Notes under the pieces: model-generated | What the model saw: only the letters and a program-made list of their open reading frames with translations | Database searches by the model: none | What the model was told of the DNA's origin: nothing | Source: Paenibacillus sanguinis 2301083 = DSM 16941 | GTDB taxonomy: Bacteria > Bacillota > Bacilli > Paenibacillales > Paenibacillaceae | Reading direction: 5' to 3' | NCBI RefSeq assembly: GCF_000374825.1 | Contig: NZ_KB895381.1 | Coordinates: 186,001-250,000 of the forward strand | DNA length: 64,000 nt | Program-made: the position numbers and the translations under genes | Shown: positions 8,913 through 17,735 of the stretch, piece after piece | Layout: each line of letters opens with the position of its first letter | Numbering within the stretch: position 1 is the stretch's first letter

Positions 8913-9245
8913 ATGATGATGCAGGATAAGCAGAGCAACGTTCATATTTCCAAGCAGGTCATTGCCAAAATTGCCGCCAAAGGAATTCAAGAAGCTCAAG
9001 AGATTATAGCGCTCATGGATGGACGAATTAAGCGAACGGACAAAAATAAGTTCTATAAGGCGGTCCGGATTAACATCAGAGAAGTAGAAATTGCTATTGA
9101 GGTTTATCCGGTTGTACAGTTTGGAGTGCCTCTTCACCTGATCTGTAGAACTCTCCAGTTAAAATTGAAGCAAATGGTAGAAAAAATGACGGGATTAATC
9201 GTGTCAGAGATAAATATCAATGTTGTAGGTGTTGAGGCCGTATAA
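8913..9245 (+). CDS. Asp23/Gls24 family protein
   Basis: 110 residues, cytoplasmic. Family-like features are the N-terminal 'ISKQVIAKIAAKGIQEAQEI' helix, a 'VEIAIEVYPVVQFGVPLHLICRTLQ' strand-helix unit and a C-terminal 'VSEININVVGVEAV' strand, matching the 'v.vvgv.f' ending of Asp23/Gls24 proteins. It has a good RBS (AAAGGAGG) about ten bases upstream. Family members are linked to alkaline or envelope stress and sit at the membrane surface. It follows the DegV gene by 53 bases and probably shares its transcript. The assignment rests on pattern only, because the family is short and variable. Confidence 0.75.
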   Translation: MMMQDKQSNVHISKQVIAKIAAKGIQEAQEIIALMDGRIKRTDKNKFYKAVRINIREVEIAIEVYPVVQFGVPLHLICRTLQLKLKQMVEKMTGLIVSEININVVGVEAV

Positions 9246-9343
9246 GGCTGGAACGACAATATCAGCACCTCCCCCCGGTGCATAGAACGGCTTCTATATT
9301 CAGATGGACCTTCTAAAGCTCCGGGTAGGGTGAGAATTGCGTT

Positions 9344-9408
9344 AAAAATCGTAAGCAGGGCCTGCCCCGTGCAGACAGTGACATGACTGCAGTTGGCAGG
9401 CTGCCTGC
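9344..9408 (-). terminator. Probable intrinsic terminator of the minus-strand amino-acid operon
   Basis: GCAGGCAGCCTGCC (minus strand, 9408-9395) pairs with GGCAGGCCCTGC (9366-9355) with a small bulge, and a run of five T follows on the minus strand near 9348-9344. It begins just after the AEC transporter stop. The loop is long and itself contains a GTGCAG/CTGCAG pair, so the call is moderate. Confidence 0.5.
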
Positions 9409-9411
9409 GCT

Positions 9412-10347
9412 TTAAAGATTGAATCCAACGATGGCGGCGATGACGGGGAGCGTGAGCACGGATAACAAGGTCGTAATAAAAATAAGCTGGGCGGCTAAAT
9501 AGGAATCCGCCTGATATTGCTCTGTTAATACCGTCAGGTTAGGCGGAGTTGGCATAGCAGCGATGATGACGGGGATTGCCAGTACAAGTCCGCTAAAGCC
9601 CAACGCCTTGAGCAAAATAAAGAAAAGCAGAGGCAGGGCAAGCAAGCGTAAGCTGGCGAATACAAACGCCTTGCGATTAGCAAATACCGCTCTGAGACTG
9701 AAGGAGGCCAGCATCATTCCGGCTACAGCCATCGCCAGCGGCGTCGTGGTAGCGGACATTAGATCGATAGTCCCGCGAAAGATGGGAGGAACCTTCACTG
9801 AAAATAAAAACAGCAAAATGCCCAGGAAAGTGGCTATGTTAGGTGGCGTTAATAGAATCCGCCAAGTGACGCCGCGCTTGTCTCCGTTAATTTTGGAGAA
9901 AATAAAGCCGCCGAGAACATAAAAGACAATATTGATAGGAATAGCAAAAATGGCTGAATAGAACATGCCATCGTCACCAAACAGGGCATAGCTCACCGGC
10001 CAGCCCATAAAGCCGTAATTGGTAATAATAAAGGTGAATTCATACACGGTCTTGCGTTTGATATCTTTCTCACCGAGCAGCTTGAGACCAACCCAGCGCA
10101 GGACAAAGCCGAAGGTTAGGAAGGCCACACTCATGCCAAGCATCATGAACACATCATGCAGCTTAGCCTGGGAGAACTCCTGGTTCATGGAGTGAATCAT
10201 TGTGCATGGAATGCTGACATAAAACAGGAAGTTGCTCAAATCCTTGCGAAAGGTGTCTGCTACAATATGGTATTTAATTACGGCATAACCGATCAGCATA
10301 ATGAAGAACAAGGTAATAATTTCGTTGTAGGCTGCAAATAGGCTCAT
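9412..10347 (-). CDS. AEC family transporter (auxin efflux carrier-like permease)
   Basis: 311 residues, about ten transmembrane helices in two five-helix halves. The N-terminal half contains 'LFFIMLIGYAVIKYHIV' and 'NFLFYVSIPCTMIHSM'; the C-terminal half contains 'PLAMAVAGMMLASFSLR' and 'IPVIIAAMPTPPNLTVLTEQY', with the crossover proline/glycine motifs typical of the AEC family. Bacterial members include malonate, malate and uncharacterised organic-acid carriers. It is the last gene of a run that encodes an amino-acid-type ABC importer and an M20 amidohydrolase. One possible role is export of the acyl acid released by the hydrolase; this is inference. Confidence 0.88.
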   Translation of the reverse strand: MSLFAAYNEIITLFFIMLIGYAVIKYHIVADTFRKDLSNFLFYVSIPCTMIHSMNQEFSQAKLHDVFMMLGMSVAFLTFGFVLRWVGLKLLGEKDIKRKTVYEFTFIITNYGFMGWPVSYALFGDDGMFYSAIFAIPINIVFYVLGGFIFSKINGDKRGVTWRILLTPPNIATFLGILLFLFSVKVPPIFRGTIDLMSATTTPLAMAVAGMMLASFSLRAVFANRKAFVFASLRLLALPLLFFILLKALGFSGLVLAIPVIIAAMPTPPNLTVLTEQYQADSYLAAQLIFITTLLSVLTLPVIAAIVGFNL

Positions 10348-10377
10348 AGCTGACTCCTTTTTATCTGCGCTAGTGGC

Positions 10378-11127
10378 TTAAGAAGTAATTCTTCTCAAGA
10401 ACTGCTTTGTGCGTTCTTCCTGGGGATTTGTCAACAGTTCATCAGGATGGCCCTCCTCGATAATATTTCCCCCGTCCATAAAAACGACATGGGAGGCCAC
10501 TTCACGGGCAAATGAAATCTCATGGGTGACAACGATCATCGTGATTCCGGTGCTTGCCACGGCTTTGATGGTCTCAAGCACCTCTCCCACCAACTCGGGA
10601 TCGAGTGCAGAGGTGGGCTCATCAAACAAAATAACATCCGGGTTCAACACCAATGCACGAGCAATTCCGGCGCGTTGCTGCTGTCCGCCAGAGATCTGAT
10701 TAGGGTAAAAGCCGGCTTTTTCTTTAAGCCCAACCTTCTGGAGTACCTCCAGGCTTATGGCTTCGGCCTGGTCCCGCTTCATTTTCTTGACGGTAATCAA
10801 GGCCTCCATCACGTTCTCTACCACCGTTTTGTTATGAAACAAATTATAGTTCTGAAATACCATGGCGGTTTTGCGCCGTAAGGCTAACACATCTCGGTTG
10901 TGGGGGTGCTGGCATTTGACAGTAAATTCATTAACGGTCACGCTGCCGGTATCGGCCTTTTCAAGAAAATTGATGGTACGGAGGAGTGTCGTTTTGCCTG
11001 ATCCACTGGGACCAAGAATGACCACGACCTCGCCTTTGCCGACCTGTAGGCTGACTCCCTTCAAAATATGATTTGCTCCAAAAGACTTGTGAATGTTGCT
11101 CAACTGCACCATTGGTATTTGTGTCAT
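10378..11127 (-). CDS. Amino acid ABC transporter ATP-binding protein, GlnQ/HisP family
   Basis: 249 residues, cytoplasmic ATPase. Walker A 'GPSGSGKTT' (about 39-47), Q-loop 'MVFQNYNLF', signature 'ISGGQQQRAGIARAL', Walker B 'VILFDEPTSALDPE' and the switch histidine in 'VVTHEISFA' are all intact. The 'NLFHNKTVVENVMEALITVKKM' region is characteristic of the polar amino acid importers (PAAT family). It is separated from its permeases and binding protein by an M20 amidohydrolase gene, all on the minus strand with short gaps, so the whole set is likely one operon. Confidence 0.95.
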   Translation of the reverse strand: MTQIPMVQLSNIHKSFGANHILKGVSLQVGKGEVVVILGPSGSGKTTLLRTINFLEKADTGSVTVNEFTVKCQHPHNRDVLALRRKTAMVFQNYNLFHNKTVVENVMEALITVKKMKRDQAEAISLEVLQKVGLKEKAGFYPNQISGGQQQRAGIARALVLNPDVILFDEPTSALDPELVGEVLETIKAVASTGITMIVVTHEISFAREVASHVVFMDGGNIIEEGHPDELLTNPQEERTKQFLRRITS

Positions 11128-11150
11128 GCGCGAGCCCCTTCCTTTCGTCG

Positions 11151-12347
11151 TTATTCCTCTTCCAGGAATTGCTTGGTATAAGCCAAGGTGGCCAATGTGC
11201 CTTGCATCAAGCAGGCCTCATCCAGATCATATTTTCGCGTGTAGCTATCTGCTCCCATGCCAAGCTCCGGGTTATTGATGCCCAGGAATACAAATACACC
11301 CGTAAAATCCTCAATATAGCTACCAAAGGTATCGGAACGCATTTGCGGCGACAAACTCAAGTTGTGGTCCACTACTATTCCCGCTTGGCGAATAGCCTCA
11401 CGGGCTCTTGCCACATCGGCAGGCTGATTGACCACAGGCATGCCCCGGCCGAAAAAATCAATGCTGACCTGGCAACGGTGGGCCGTGGCAATGTGGGTAA
11501 CCCAATGTTCAAAGGAGCTTTGCAGACATAAGCCAACATTCTGATCAAAGAACCGCATCGTTCCTGACATGGTGCAGGTATCTGGAATGATATTGGTTGT
11601 GCTTCCGCCTTCAATCTTGCCGAAGGACAATATTACATTTTCATACGGGGTGATCTCTCTGGCGATCATGCCTTGGACATCTCCCACGATTTGTGCGCAG
11701 CAGTCAATGGGATTAATCGTTTTATCCGGGCGGGAGCCATGGCCCCCTTCGCCGTAGACGGTGATTTGAAAGCCAATTGCCCCTGCCAGGCGTGGTCCAG
11801 CCTCGACAACAAAGCTGCCCGTTGGCAGGGCCGATTCCAGGTATAATCCCCAGGCCCCATCCACCCGCTCCCGGGCGAGTGCATCCATCATGGCTTGCAG
11901 CCCTATGACTTTTTCTGCGCCTTCCTCGAAGCAGAACAGTACCCGGCCCTTCAATTGCTTCTGCCGCAGTGACAGCAGCTTCGCGGCCCCCAGCAACATA
12001 GCCATGTGTCCATCATGACCGCAAATGTGGGCAACGCCTTCGCGCTCGGAGATAACCATCTTCTCCTTCAGCAAGTTGAAGGAGCTTTCCTGAACGGGCA
12101 GAGCATCCATATCACTGCGCAAAACAAGGGTTTTGCCTGGAAGCGCGCCCTCAAGCTCCCCGATAATTCCGAAGCGACCGACCTGGCGTACCCGAATCCC
12201 CATCTTTTGTAGTTCACTGGCGATCTTGGCGGAGGTTTCCTTCTCCTGACCGCTCAGCTCAGGAAATCGATGAAAGTGGCGGCGCAGGCTGAATACATAT
12301 TTCTCACAGTCCTTTAATTCATGGTCTTCCCACATTTCAGGCAACAT
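11151..12347 (-). CDS. M20D family amidohydrolase (N-acyl amino acid hydrolase-like)
   Basis: 398 residues. The metal-binding motif 'HICGHDGHMAMLLGAAKLL' lies near residue 105, 'FCFEEGAEKVIGLQAMM' carries the catalytic Glu pair, and 'GEGGHGSRPDKTINPIDC' begins the dimerisation lid domain. Known relatives release acetate or other acyl groups from N-acyl amino acids, or act on S-modified cysteines (YxeP, YtnL). Here it lies inside an amino-acid ABC importer operon, between permease and ATPase genes, so the imported compound is probably an N-acylated or otherwise amide-blocked amino acid. The same combination (binding protein, permease, ATPase, amidohydrolase) occurs in the Bacillus yxe operon. 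Confidence 0.9.
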   Translation of the reverse strand: MLPEMWEDHELKDCEKYVFSLRRHFHRFPELSGQEKETSAKIASELQKMGIRVRQVGRFGIIGELEGALPGKTLVLRSDMDALPVQESSFNLLKEKMVISEREGVAHICGHDGHMAMLLGAAKLLSLRQKQLKGRVLFCFEEGAEKVIGLQAMMDALARERVDGAWGLYLESALPTGSFVVEAGPRLAGAIGFQITVYGEGGHGSRPDKTINPIDCCAQIVGDVQGMIAREITPYENVILSFGKIEGGSTTNIIPDTCTMSGTMRFFDQNVGLCLQSSFEHWVTHIATAHRCQVSIDFFGRGMPVVNQPADVARAREAIRQAGIVVDHNLSLSPQMRSDTFGSYIEDFTGVFVFLGINNPELGMGADSYTRKYDLDEACLMQGTLATLAYTKQFLEEE

Positions 12348-12365
12348 AAAGTGTCTCCCTTTTCA

Positions 12366-13064
12366 TTAATTACGTAGTGACTTTCGGAAGTATCCAACTC
12401 GTGTCTCTATTCTGGACAACCATTGTTCAAAGCCGATGCACATTCCCCAGTAGATTAGCGAAAGGATGATATAAATTTCCATAAATCGGTATGAATCAGT
12501 CGCCTCGATGTTGGCCATGTTCATCATTTCTACTACCGCGACAACGGATGCGAGGGAGGAGCCTTTGACCCCCCCGAGAAACAGGTTCGTCAGGTTGGGC
12601 AACGCAACGACCAGTGCCTGAGGGAACACAATTCTTAAGTAGGCCTGCGCTGTCGTCATCCCGACGGCATGGGCAGCTTCTAGCTGTCCCTTAGGCACTG
12701 ATAGCAGCGCGGACCGTATCGCCTCGGTCAGATAGGCGGAGCGTTCAAGGCTGAGGGCAATAATTGCAAAGATGATGGGGGGTACGCTATTAACGGAGAG
12801 CGGGAGTCCAGTAGCTTCAGCTAAACCGTCAGCCAGCTGGGGAATTCCGTAATAGGCAATAAAAAGGTGCACTAACAGCGGTGTTCCCCGCATGACGGAT
12901 AAATACAAGGTCACTAATTTAGAAATCACAGGTATTTGATAGATTAGCATAAATGCACAGCATACAGCGATCATCATTCCGATTATCATGGCACTGATAC
13001 TCAGCAGCAGTGTAGTCGGCGCAACTGATACAATTTTCCAGAAATGCTCCAGGTAAAAGTCCAT
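12366..13064 (-). CDS. Amino acid ABC transporter permease (second)
   Basis: 232 residues from the ATG at 13064, which has GAGGAAG upstream. A longer frame reaching 13145 would run into the preceding permease gene and adds a non-family N-terminus. Transmembrane segments include 'APTTLLLSISAMIIGMMIAVCC', and the PAAT permease motif 'MRGTPLLVHLFIAYYG' is followed by the EAA loop 'EAAHAVGMTTAQAYLRIVFPQAL'. It is a paralogue of the next permease (13090-13791), and the two probably form a heterodimeric channel. The stop is at 12366, 18 bases before the amidohydrolase start. Confidence 0.93.
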   Translation of the reverse strand: MDFYLEHFWKIVSVAPTTLLLSISAMIIGMMIAVCCAFMLIYQIPVISKLVTLYLSVMRGTPLLVHLFIAYYGIPQLADGLAEATGLPLSVNSVPPIIFAIIALSLERSAYLTEAIRSALLSVPKGQLEAAHAVGMTTAQAYLRIVFPQALVVALPNLTNLFLGGVKGSSLASVVAVVEMMNMANIEATDSYRFMEIYIILSLIYWGMCIGFEQWLSRIETRVGYFRKSLRN

Positions 13065-13089
13065 TCTCTTCTCACTTCCTCTCGGAGCT

Positions 13090-13791
13090 TTAAACAGCCA
13101 GACCCATTTTGCGCTTGTAACGCTTCTCCAGGCAGTTTGTTCCATATTCCAATATCATGCATGAGATCCAGTACACAATAGCGGCGGCAACGAATACCTC
13201 CAGATTTTTCGCGCCATAGCCCGCTGCGCTGATCAGCTTGGCCTTGCCCAGCAATTCCACGATGCCAATACTGAATGCCAGCGAAGAATCTTTAAATACA
13301 ATGAGCAGACTATTGCCGATGTTGGGAATAGCCACTGCCAGAGCTTGCGGGAAAATAATGCGGCGAAATGCTTGAAACCCGGTCATCCCGACGCTTTGAG
13401 CGGCTTCGTGCTGCCCGGCAGGAATCGCCAGATAGGCGGAGCGCATCGTTTCTGACAGATATGCAGCATTGCTTAAGGTAAAGGCGATAATAGCGAACAC
13501 TAGTTTATCCCAGCTATCAACGCGCATGCCAAGCTGTCCCAGCAGGTTCGGCAGGCCGTAGTAGATTAAAAATAATTGGACGAGCGGCGGAGTCCCGCGC
13601 ATAAAGGAGACATATACGCCCACGGCAGCCTGAAGCCCTCGAGGGGCCTTCATTTTGGTCCATGTCAGCAGCCCCCCGAGCAATAAGCCAAAAATCATGC
13701 TTAGTACAAGTAGCAGCAGCGTGATCGGGAGCGCCTCAATGACCTTGGGAATAGAGCGCAGCATAAATTCAATATCAAAGAATGTTTCCAT
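13090..13791 (-). CDS. Amino acid ABC transporter permease (first)
   Basis: 233 residues with the N-terminal helix 'ITLLLLVLSMIFGLLLGGLL', the 'MRGTPPLVQLFLIYYGLPNLL' motif and the EAA loop 'EAAQSVGMTGFQAFRRIIFPQAL' typical of His/Glu/Gln family permeases. It lies between the binding-protein gene and a second permease gene. Two permeases with one ATPase is the normal make-up of the HisMQP-type importers, while many Firmicute systems manage with one. Confidence 0.94.
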   Translation of the reverse strand: METFFDIEFMLRSIPKVIEALPITLLLLVLSMIFGLLLGGLLTWTKMKAPRGLQAAVGVYVSFMRGTPPLVQLFLIYYGLPNLLGQLGMRVDSWDKLVFAIIAFTLSNAAYLSETMRSAYLAIPAGQHEAAQSVGMTGFQAFRRIIFPQALAVAIPNIGNSLLIVFKDSSLAFSIGIVELLGKAKLISAAGYGAKNLEVFVAAAIVYWISCMILEYGTNCLEKRYKRKMGLAV

Positions 13792-13812
13792 AAAGTCACT
13801 CCCCCTTCGATG

Positions 13813-14673
13813 TTAACCGCCAAAGGATTGACTACCCGTAAAGGATTCATATTCGGCGAAATTGTCCAGACCATACCATTTTTGCGACAGCTCCGACAGG
13901 GTTCCATCCTCGCGCATTTCCTTCAGCACTTTATCGAAGGCCTCTTTGATATCTGTGCGGTTCTTGGGAAGAATGTGATACACCGGATAGGCATCAATCG
14001 TCCCACCCAGGCGGGTGTTGAGCTGCATTTCTTCATTGATCTTGTTGTAAGTGCCAGCGAGAGCCAAGGTTCCGTCAATGCGCCCCGATTCGACCATCTT
14101 CATCGCATCGGCCACGGGGAGACTATCGACGGTTTGCACATCGATTGCCTGATCAGGATGCTCCTCGTTATATTTCTTCAAGTAGGTATAAAAGCTGGAG
14201 GTCGGCATTTGCGCCATTTTTTTCTTCGCCATATCGTCAAGCGTATTAAGCTCGGTTCGCTCACTCTGCGTGATCAGCTTCAGTACGCCTATATCATAAG
14301 GCTCATCGGGATATAGAAATTTTTCTGCCCGCTCCGCGCTTTTGCCAAACTGCCAGTCCGCTATTTGAATTTTGCCCGATTCCAGCGCGACCAGAGTTGC
14401 TGCCAGTTCAAGCTGCTCATATTTAAATTCATATTGCGGCAATCTGGCGTCAACCTCCTGCAGGACCTCGTAATCGTAACCGGTAAGCTCGCCATTCTCA
14501 TTGACAAAAAATTGTGGAGGAATGACGTTGCCAATTCCAACGGTCAATACTTCTAGCTCCTGATCGCTATTTGCTGCTCCGGTATTGCTCGGACCCGAGG
14601 AGCAGGCAGTCAAGCCAACGGCGACTGCAATGGCAGCCATAAACGATATAATACGCTTCTTGTGTGCTTTCAT
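13813..14673 (-). CDS. Amino acid ABC transporter substrate-binding lipoprotein
   Basis: 286 residues. A lipoprotein signal with lipobox 'LTAC' places the acylated cysteine at about residue 24, followed by a Ser/Gly-rich linker. The mature part is a type II periplasmic-binding fold (family 3): 'LTVGIGNVIPPQFFVNENGELTGYDYEVLQEVDARL' at the start, and 'VESGRIDGTLALAGTYNKIN' in the second half. The conserved arginine expected to clamp the amino-acid carboxylate is not obvious to me, so the ligand may be an unusual amino acid derivative. It is the first gene of the transporter operon. Confidence 0.93.
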   Translation of the reverse strand: MKAHKKRIISFMAAIAVAVGLTACSSGPSNTGAANSDQELEVLTVGIGNVIPPQFFVNENGELTGYDYEVLQEVDARLPQYEFKYEQLELAATLVALESGKIQIADWQFGKSAERAEKFLYPDEPYDIGVLKLITQSERTELNTLDDMAKKKMAQMPTSSFYTYLKKYNEEHPDQAIDVQTVDSLPVADAMKMVESGRIDGTLALAGTYNKINEEMQLNTRLGGTIDAYPVYHILPKNRTDIKEAFDKVLKEMREDGTLSELSQKWYGLDNFAEYESFTGSQSFGG

Positions 14674-14732
14674 TTCTCATCCACCCCTTGAAGTTATATG
14701 AACGCTGAATGCTTTGGCAACTGGTTATTAGC

Positions 14733-15434
14733 CTAATGTACGGACAGGTGTGCTCCTGTTTTCCACTGTTCTACCAAGTCTTCCGAATCTACAACAATCC
14801 CGAAATATCTGGAAATAATCTGTAGTGCAGAATTCTCCAGCTCAAGATATCCCCGGCATAAATCCTGCGGCACAACTACCCGAAAGTCTCGATTGGCTCC
14901 ATCGGCGGCAGCGTTTAATACACAGCAATCCGTCAGTGCTCCCGTCAACACAATGGTATCCTTCTTAAGGTTGCGCAGCAGCAGCTCAAGGTCGGTGGAG
15001 TAAAAAGCACTTAACCGTTTTTTGCTATCTACGGTGTAGTCGCTCTCATCCACATGTACAGTGAAGCGCGTCCAACGGCTGCCCTCCAGTGCATGCTGAT
15101 CAGCGAAGGGCAGAGGCTTGTCGCGCATTTCCGACAGTATTCTCCATGCGCTTTTGTATCCGCGAATATCGTCAGCTCCGTCCTTGCGAAGCACGGAGCG
15201 AACATGGATAACAGGAATACCTAATGATCGGGATATTTGGGTGAACTGGTTAATCGGCTCTACAATTTCCCTCCCTCTTGGCGCCGGAGATGGGCATTCC
15301 GGGTCATCGGCGAGATGACCATCGTGCATATCAATAGTAATTACAGCGGTTTTGGCGGGATCAAGAAATAGATCGTGAAAGATACCATCCTTCAATGCCT
15401 TGGGAACTCCATCAAAATAAGCCTTCATTGTCAT
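14733..15434 (-). CDS. Isochorismatase-fold cysteine hydrolase
   Basis: 233 residues. The catalytic Asp is in 'AVITIDMHDGHLADDPECPSP' (about residue 36), the Lys region is 'STDLELLLRNLKKDTIVLTG', and the nucleophilic Cys lies in 'GALTDCCVLNAAADGANRDF', with two adjacent cysteines where the family normally has one or two. Family members hydrolyse amides such as nicotinamide, N-carbamoylsarcosine or ureidoacrylate. It lies between the PucR regulator and the amino-acid importer. The substrate is unknown; an amide formed or imported by the same pathway is plausible. Confidence 0.88.
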   Translation of the reverse strand: MTMKAYFDGVPKALKDGIFHDLFLDPAKTAVITIDMHDGHLADDPECPSPAPRGREIVEPINQFTQISRSLGIPVIHVRSVLRKDGADDIRGYKSAWRILSEMRDKPLPFADQHALEGSRWTRFTVHVDESDYTVDSKKRLSAFYSTDLELLLRNLKKDTIVLTGALTDCCVLNAAADGANRDFRVVVPQDLCRGYLELENSALQIISRYFGIVVDSEDLVEQWKTGAHLSVH

Positions 15435-15553
15435 AATACCTCACCTATCCTGTTGTTTTTATTTACTGTATATGGTCGTTTTCATCACAAATTCAGTATA
15501 AAGGATAGTGAGGGTGTTGATCATCAGACGGAATGCACAGTGTTTTGCGAGGT

Positions 15554-16786
15554 TTATTGTTTATTGTGCACACTAAGAAAACGATAGAGCAGGATGGAGA
15601 AGAAAAGGGATTGATAAGCTGCTGTATCATCCGGCTTCTTATGGATTAACTCTTCGATTTTCTTGAACCTGTACATCAGTGAATTGCGATGGATGAACAA
15701 TTCCTTGGCGGTCTGGTTTAGGTTGAGCTTGCATTCGTAATACGTTTGCAATGTCTTCATCAGTTCTCCGTCATTGATCTGATCGTACTGCAGCAAGGGG
15801 CCCAGCTGTGACTGTACATAATCATCAAGCACCGAAACATCCGGGAATTTATACAACACCCGGAAGAAGCCCAGATCCTCAAAATTCGTTATAACAGGGC
15901 TGCCCTTGGTGGCTGAGGCCATCTGGAGCGCTTGTTCCGCTTCCTTGAGGCTTTTTTTGCAATCCCATACCGCTGTCGAAATGCTCCCCATACCGGCCTT
16001 GAGTTGCAGGCCGTGGAAGGTGTTCATCATATATTGACAGAATTGCTCCACTTGCTTCGCTCTGGCGCTTTTATCCTGGCTTTGTTCAATGGGGATAAGC
16101 AATACCGCTTCATAGCTTCCCTTGGGGATGGCCATGACATTTTTGATATAGCGGGCGGCGGCGCTGAGAATAACTTGATTGAGGTAGCTCTTGAACTCAG
16201 CCTGTGCATCGTCATCTGTATAGTTTAGGCTCAAGGCAACCTCCTGGAAATTGATAACCCGGGTTACACAGGCCTGATGCGCCGTGTTCAAATTATATCC
16301 GAAAAACGCCGCCTGTCTTTCGACAGCCGCGACGTTAAGGTGTGTTCCGTATAATATCTCGTAAATGATATCATAAAGATGTCGGCGTTCATGTTGTTCC
16401 TTGAGAATCATTTCGCCGATATCACGCATGACTTCGGTTGTTTTGATATTTCCCGGCAGCCGGAGCAGCGGGAGGGCCAGTCGGTCTGCCAGCTCCGTTA
16501 TTTCAGCCCTGAGCAGGGTGTTATCCGATGGATCGAACAGCACCAATCCTGCCAGGTTTCTCGAGGCGCAATCGCTGAGGAATTTGTCCAGACGATCGGG
16601 TTCCTCGCGGCCTCCGGTATTCATGAGAAACAGTAGTTCGCCGCCGCGTGTCCACTCTAGCGAGAAGTCCTCGCTGTTGCCGATGTACGGCCATGTCACT
16701 ACCCGACTCAGTCCTGCTTTGCCTCCAAGGAGCTGTATATTTTTGAGTATAGGCAGTTGGAGCAAGTCCGAAATGGATATGGCCAT
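15554..16786 (-). CDS. PucR family transcriptional regulator
   Basis: 410 residues. The ATG at 16786 is preferred over the in-frame one at 16792 because AGGAGG lies eight bases ahead of it and only two bases ahead of the other. The N-terminal PucR domain (about 1-130, 'ISDLLQLPILKNIQLLGGKAGLSRVV') is followed by a degenerate GGDEF-like central part and a C-terminal helix-turn-helix 'QTYYECKLNLNQTAKELFIHRNSLMYRFKKIEEL', the PucR/CdaR type. PucR controls purine breakdown in Bacillus; other members respond to various metabolites. It most likely controls the adjacent hydrolase and importer genes. Its upstream region holds a striking pair of inverted repeats. Confidence 0.92.
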   Translation of the reverse strand: MAISISDLLQLPILKNIQLLGGKAGLSRVVTWPYIGNSEDFSLEWTRGGELLFLMNTGGREEPDRLDKFLSDCASRNLAGLVLFDPSDNTLLRAEITELADRLALPLLRLPGNIKTTEVMRDIGEMILKEQHERRHLYDIIYEILYGTHLNVAAVERQAAFFGYNLNTAHQACVTRVINFQEVALSLNYTDDDAQAEFKSYLNQVILSAAARYIKNVMAIPKGSYEAVLLIPIEQSQDKSARAKQVEQFCQYMMNTFHGLQLKAGMGSISTAVWDCKKSLKEAEQALQMASATKGSPVITNFEDLGFFRVLYKFPDVSVLDDYVQSQLGPLLQYDQINDGELMKTLQTYYECKLNLNQTAKELFIHRNSLMYRFKKIEELIHKKPDDTAAYQSLFFSILLYRFLSVHNKQ

Positions 16787-16802
16787 GTTCATCTCCTCCT
16801 AG

Positions 16803-16891
16803 TGCAATAACAAATAGCTTTATGTGTGTTATATATAGTAACATATATAGTTAAAATATGTGACTTATTTTTCGCGCTATGTGTTATTGCA
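16803..16891. repeat. Pair of 16-bp inverted repeats flanking the pucR upstream region
   Basis: TGCAATAACAAATAGC at 16803-16818 is matched by GCTATGTGTTATTGCA at 16876-16891, a 15 of 16 reverse-complement match. The centres are 73 bp apart, close to seven helical turns. Between them is AT-rich DNA with two copies of ATATATAG. The spacing suits two dimers binding on one face of the helix with a small loop. A PucR operator is the simplest guess, but the XRE gene next door is also a candidate. Confidence 0.7.
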
Positions 16892-16918
16892 AGGAGTTAA
16901 TACTTGACATTATCGCTC

Positions 16919-17623
16919 TCAGGTCACAGACAGCATGTTATAGAGCTTCATTTTTCGAATATCGTCCTTGGAGATCTTCAATTCGTTGATCAGTTCCTTC
17001 GTTTCGTCCAGAGGAGTTCGCGAAAATAGCATTTTCAGGGCGATGGGCATGAAGGGGCGGAAGGATACACCGGACATCAGACCCCACTTCTGCTCTGATT
17101 CCAGAAAGGAAGCGAGAATATGAATAGTAAGCTTCTCCAGGGGGGTTGCCTGATTCGTCAGAATCAACGTGGTTAGCGTGTCGTAGTGCACAGTGTAGCC
17201 GGAATATGAATTTTCGCATTGCAGGTAATGCTCGAAATCCTTGACGTTCATGTATAGCAGCGTTTTATAGCCGCCCCCTTCCGTTTCTGCCAGCATATCC
17301 ACCACACATCGGACCAGCTTGTTAATTCGGCCATCGTAGAAGTAGGAATAAAATCGCGTCGAATTGCGGAAAAAGCTGGCCGGCAGACTGGGGGTAAGCG
17401 GCGAAGGGGTGCGCGGCTCCATATACAGCAATTGCTCTACCTGTACATTCAGCGCTTTGGCAATCGCGTACAGCGTCTCAACGTCCAAAGTAATGCTGCC
17501 GCGTTCATATTTGGATACGGTGGCTTTGCTCTTAAATATCAGGGTAGCCAAATCCTGGGCGGAAAGTCCCTTATACTTGCGAATGCTCCTGATCTTCTTG
17601 CCAATTTCCTCATTAATCTGCAT
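16919..17623 (-). CDS. XRE-type helix-turn-helix regulator
   Basis: 234 residues. The N-terminal domain is a classic XRE helix-turn-helix ('IGKKIRSIRKYKGLSAQDLATLIFKSKATVSKYERGSITLDVETLYAIAKALNV', residues about 7-60). The remaining 170 residues contain no motif I recognise but look like a helical ligand or oligomerisation domain ('KTLLYMNVKDFEHYLQCENSYSGYTVHYDTLTTLILTNQ'). It is divergent from the MalY-like gene across a 231-base region that contains an inverted repeat, and may repress it. Function beyond DNA binding is unknown. Confidence 0.85.
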   Translation of the reverse strand: MQINEEIGKKIRSIRKYKGLSAQDLATLIFKSKATVSKYERGSITLDVETLYAIAKALNVQVEQLLYMEPRTPSPLTPSLPASFFRNSTRFYSYFYDGRINKLVRCVVDMLAETEGGGYKTLLYMNVKDFEHYLQCENSYSGYTVHYDTLTTLILTNQATPLEKLTIHILASFLESEQKWGLMSGVSFRPFMPIALKMLFSRTPLDETKELINELKISKDDIRKMKLYNMLSVT

Positions 17624-17735
17624 GGTCGGTGACTGCTCCCTCCAACTGTTTCGTTAGAATCCACTATACTGCAAAAAAACACATACATTGATTTTTTTCA
17701 TGATTATAGCATGTTTTTCATGAAAAAGTTTATTC

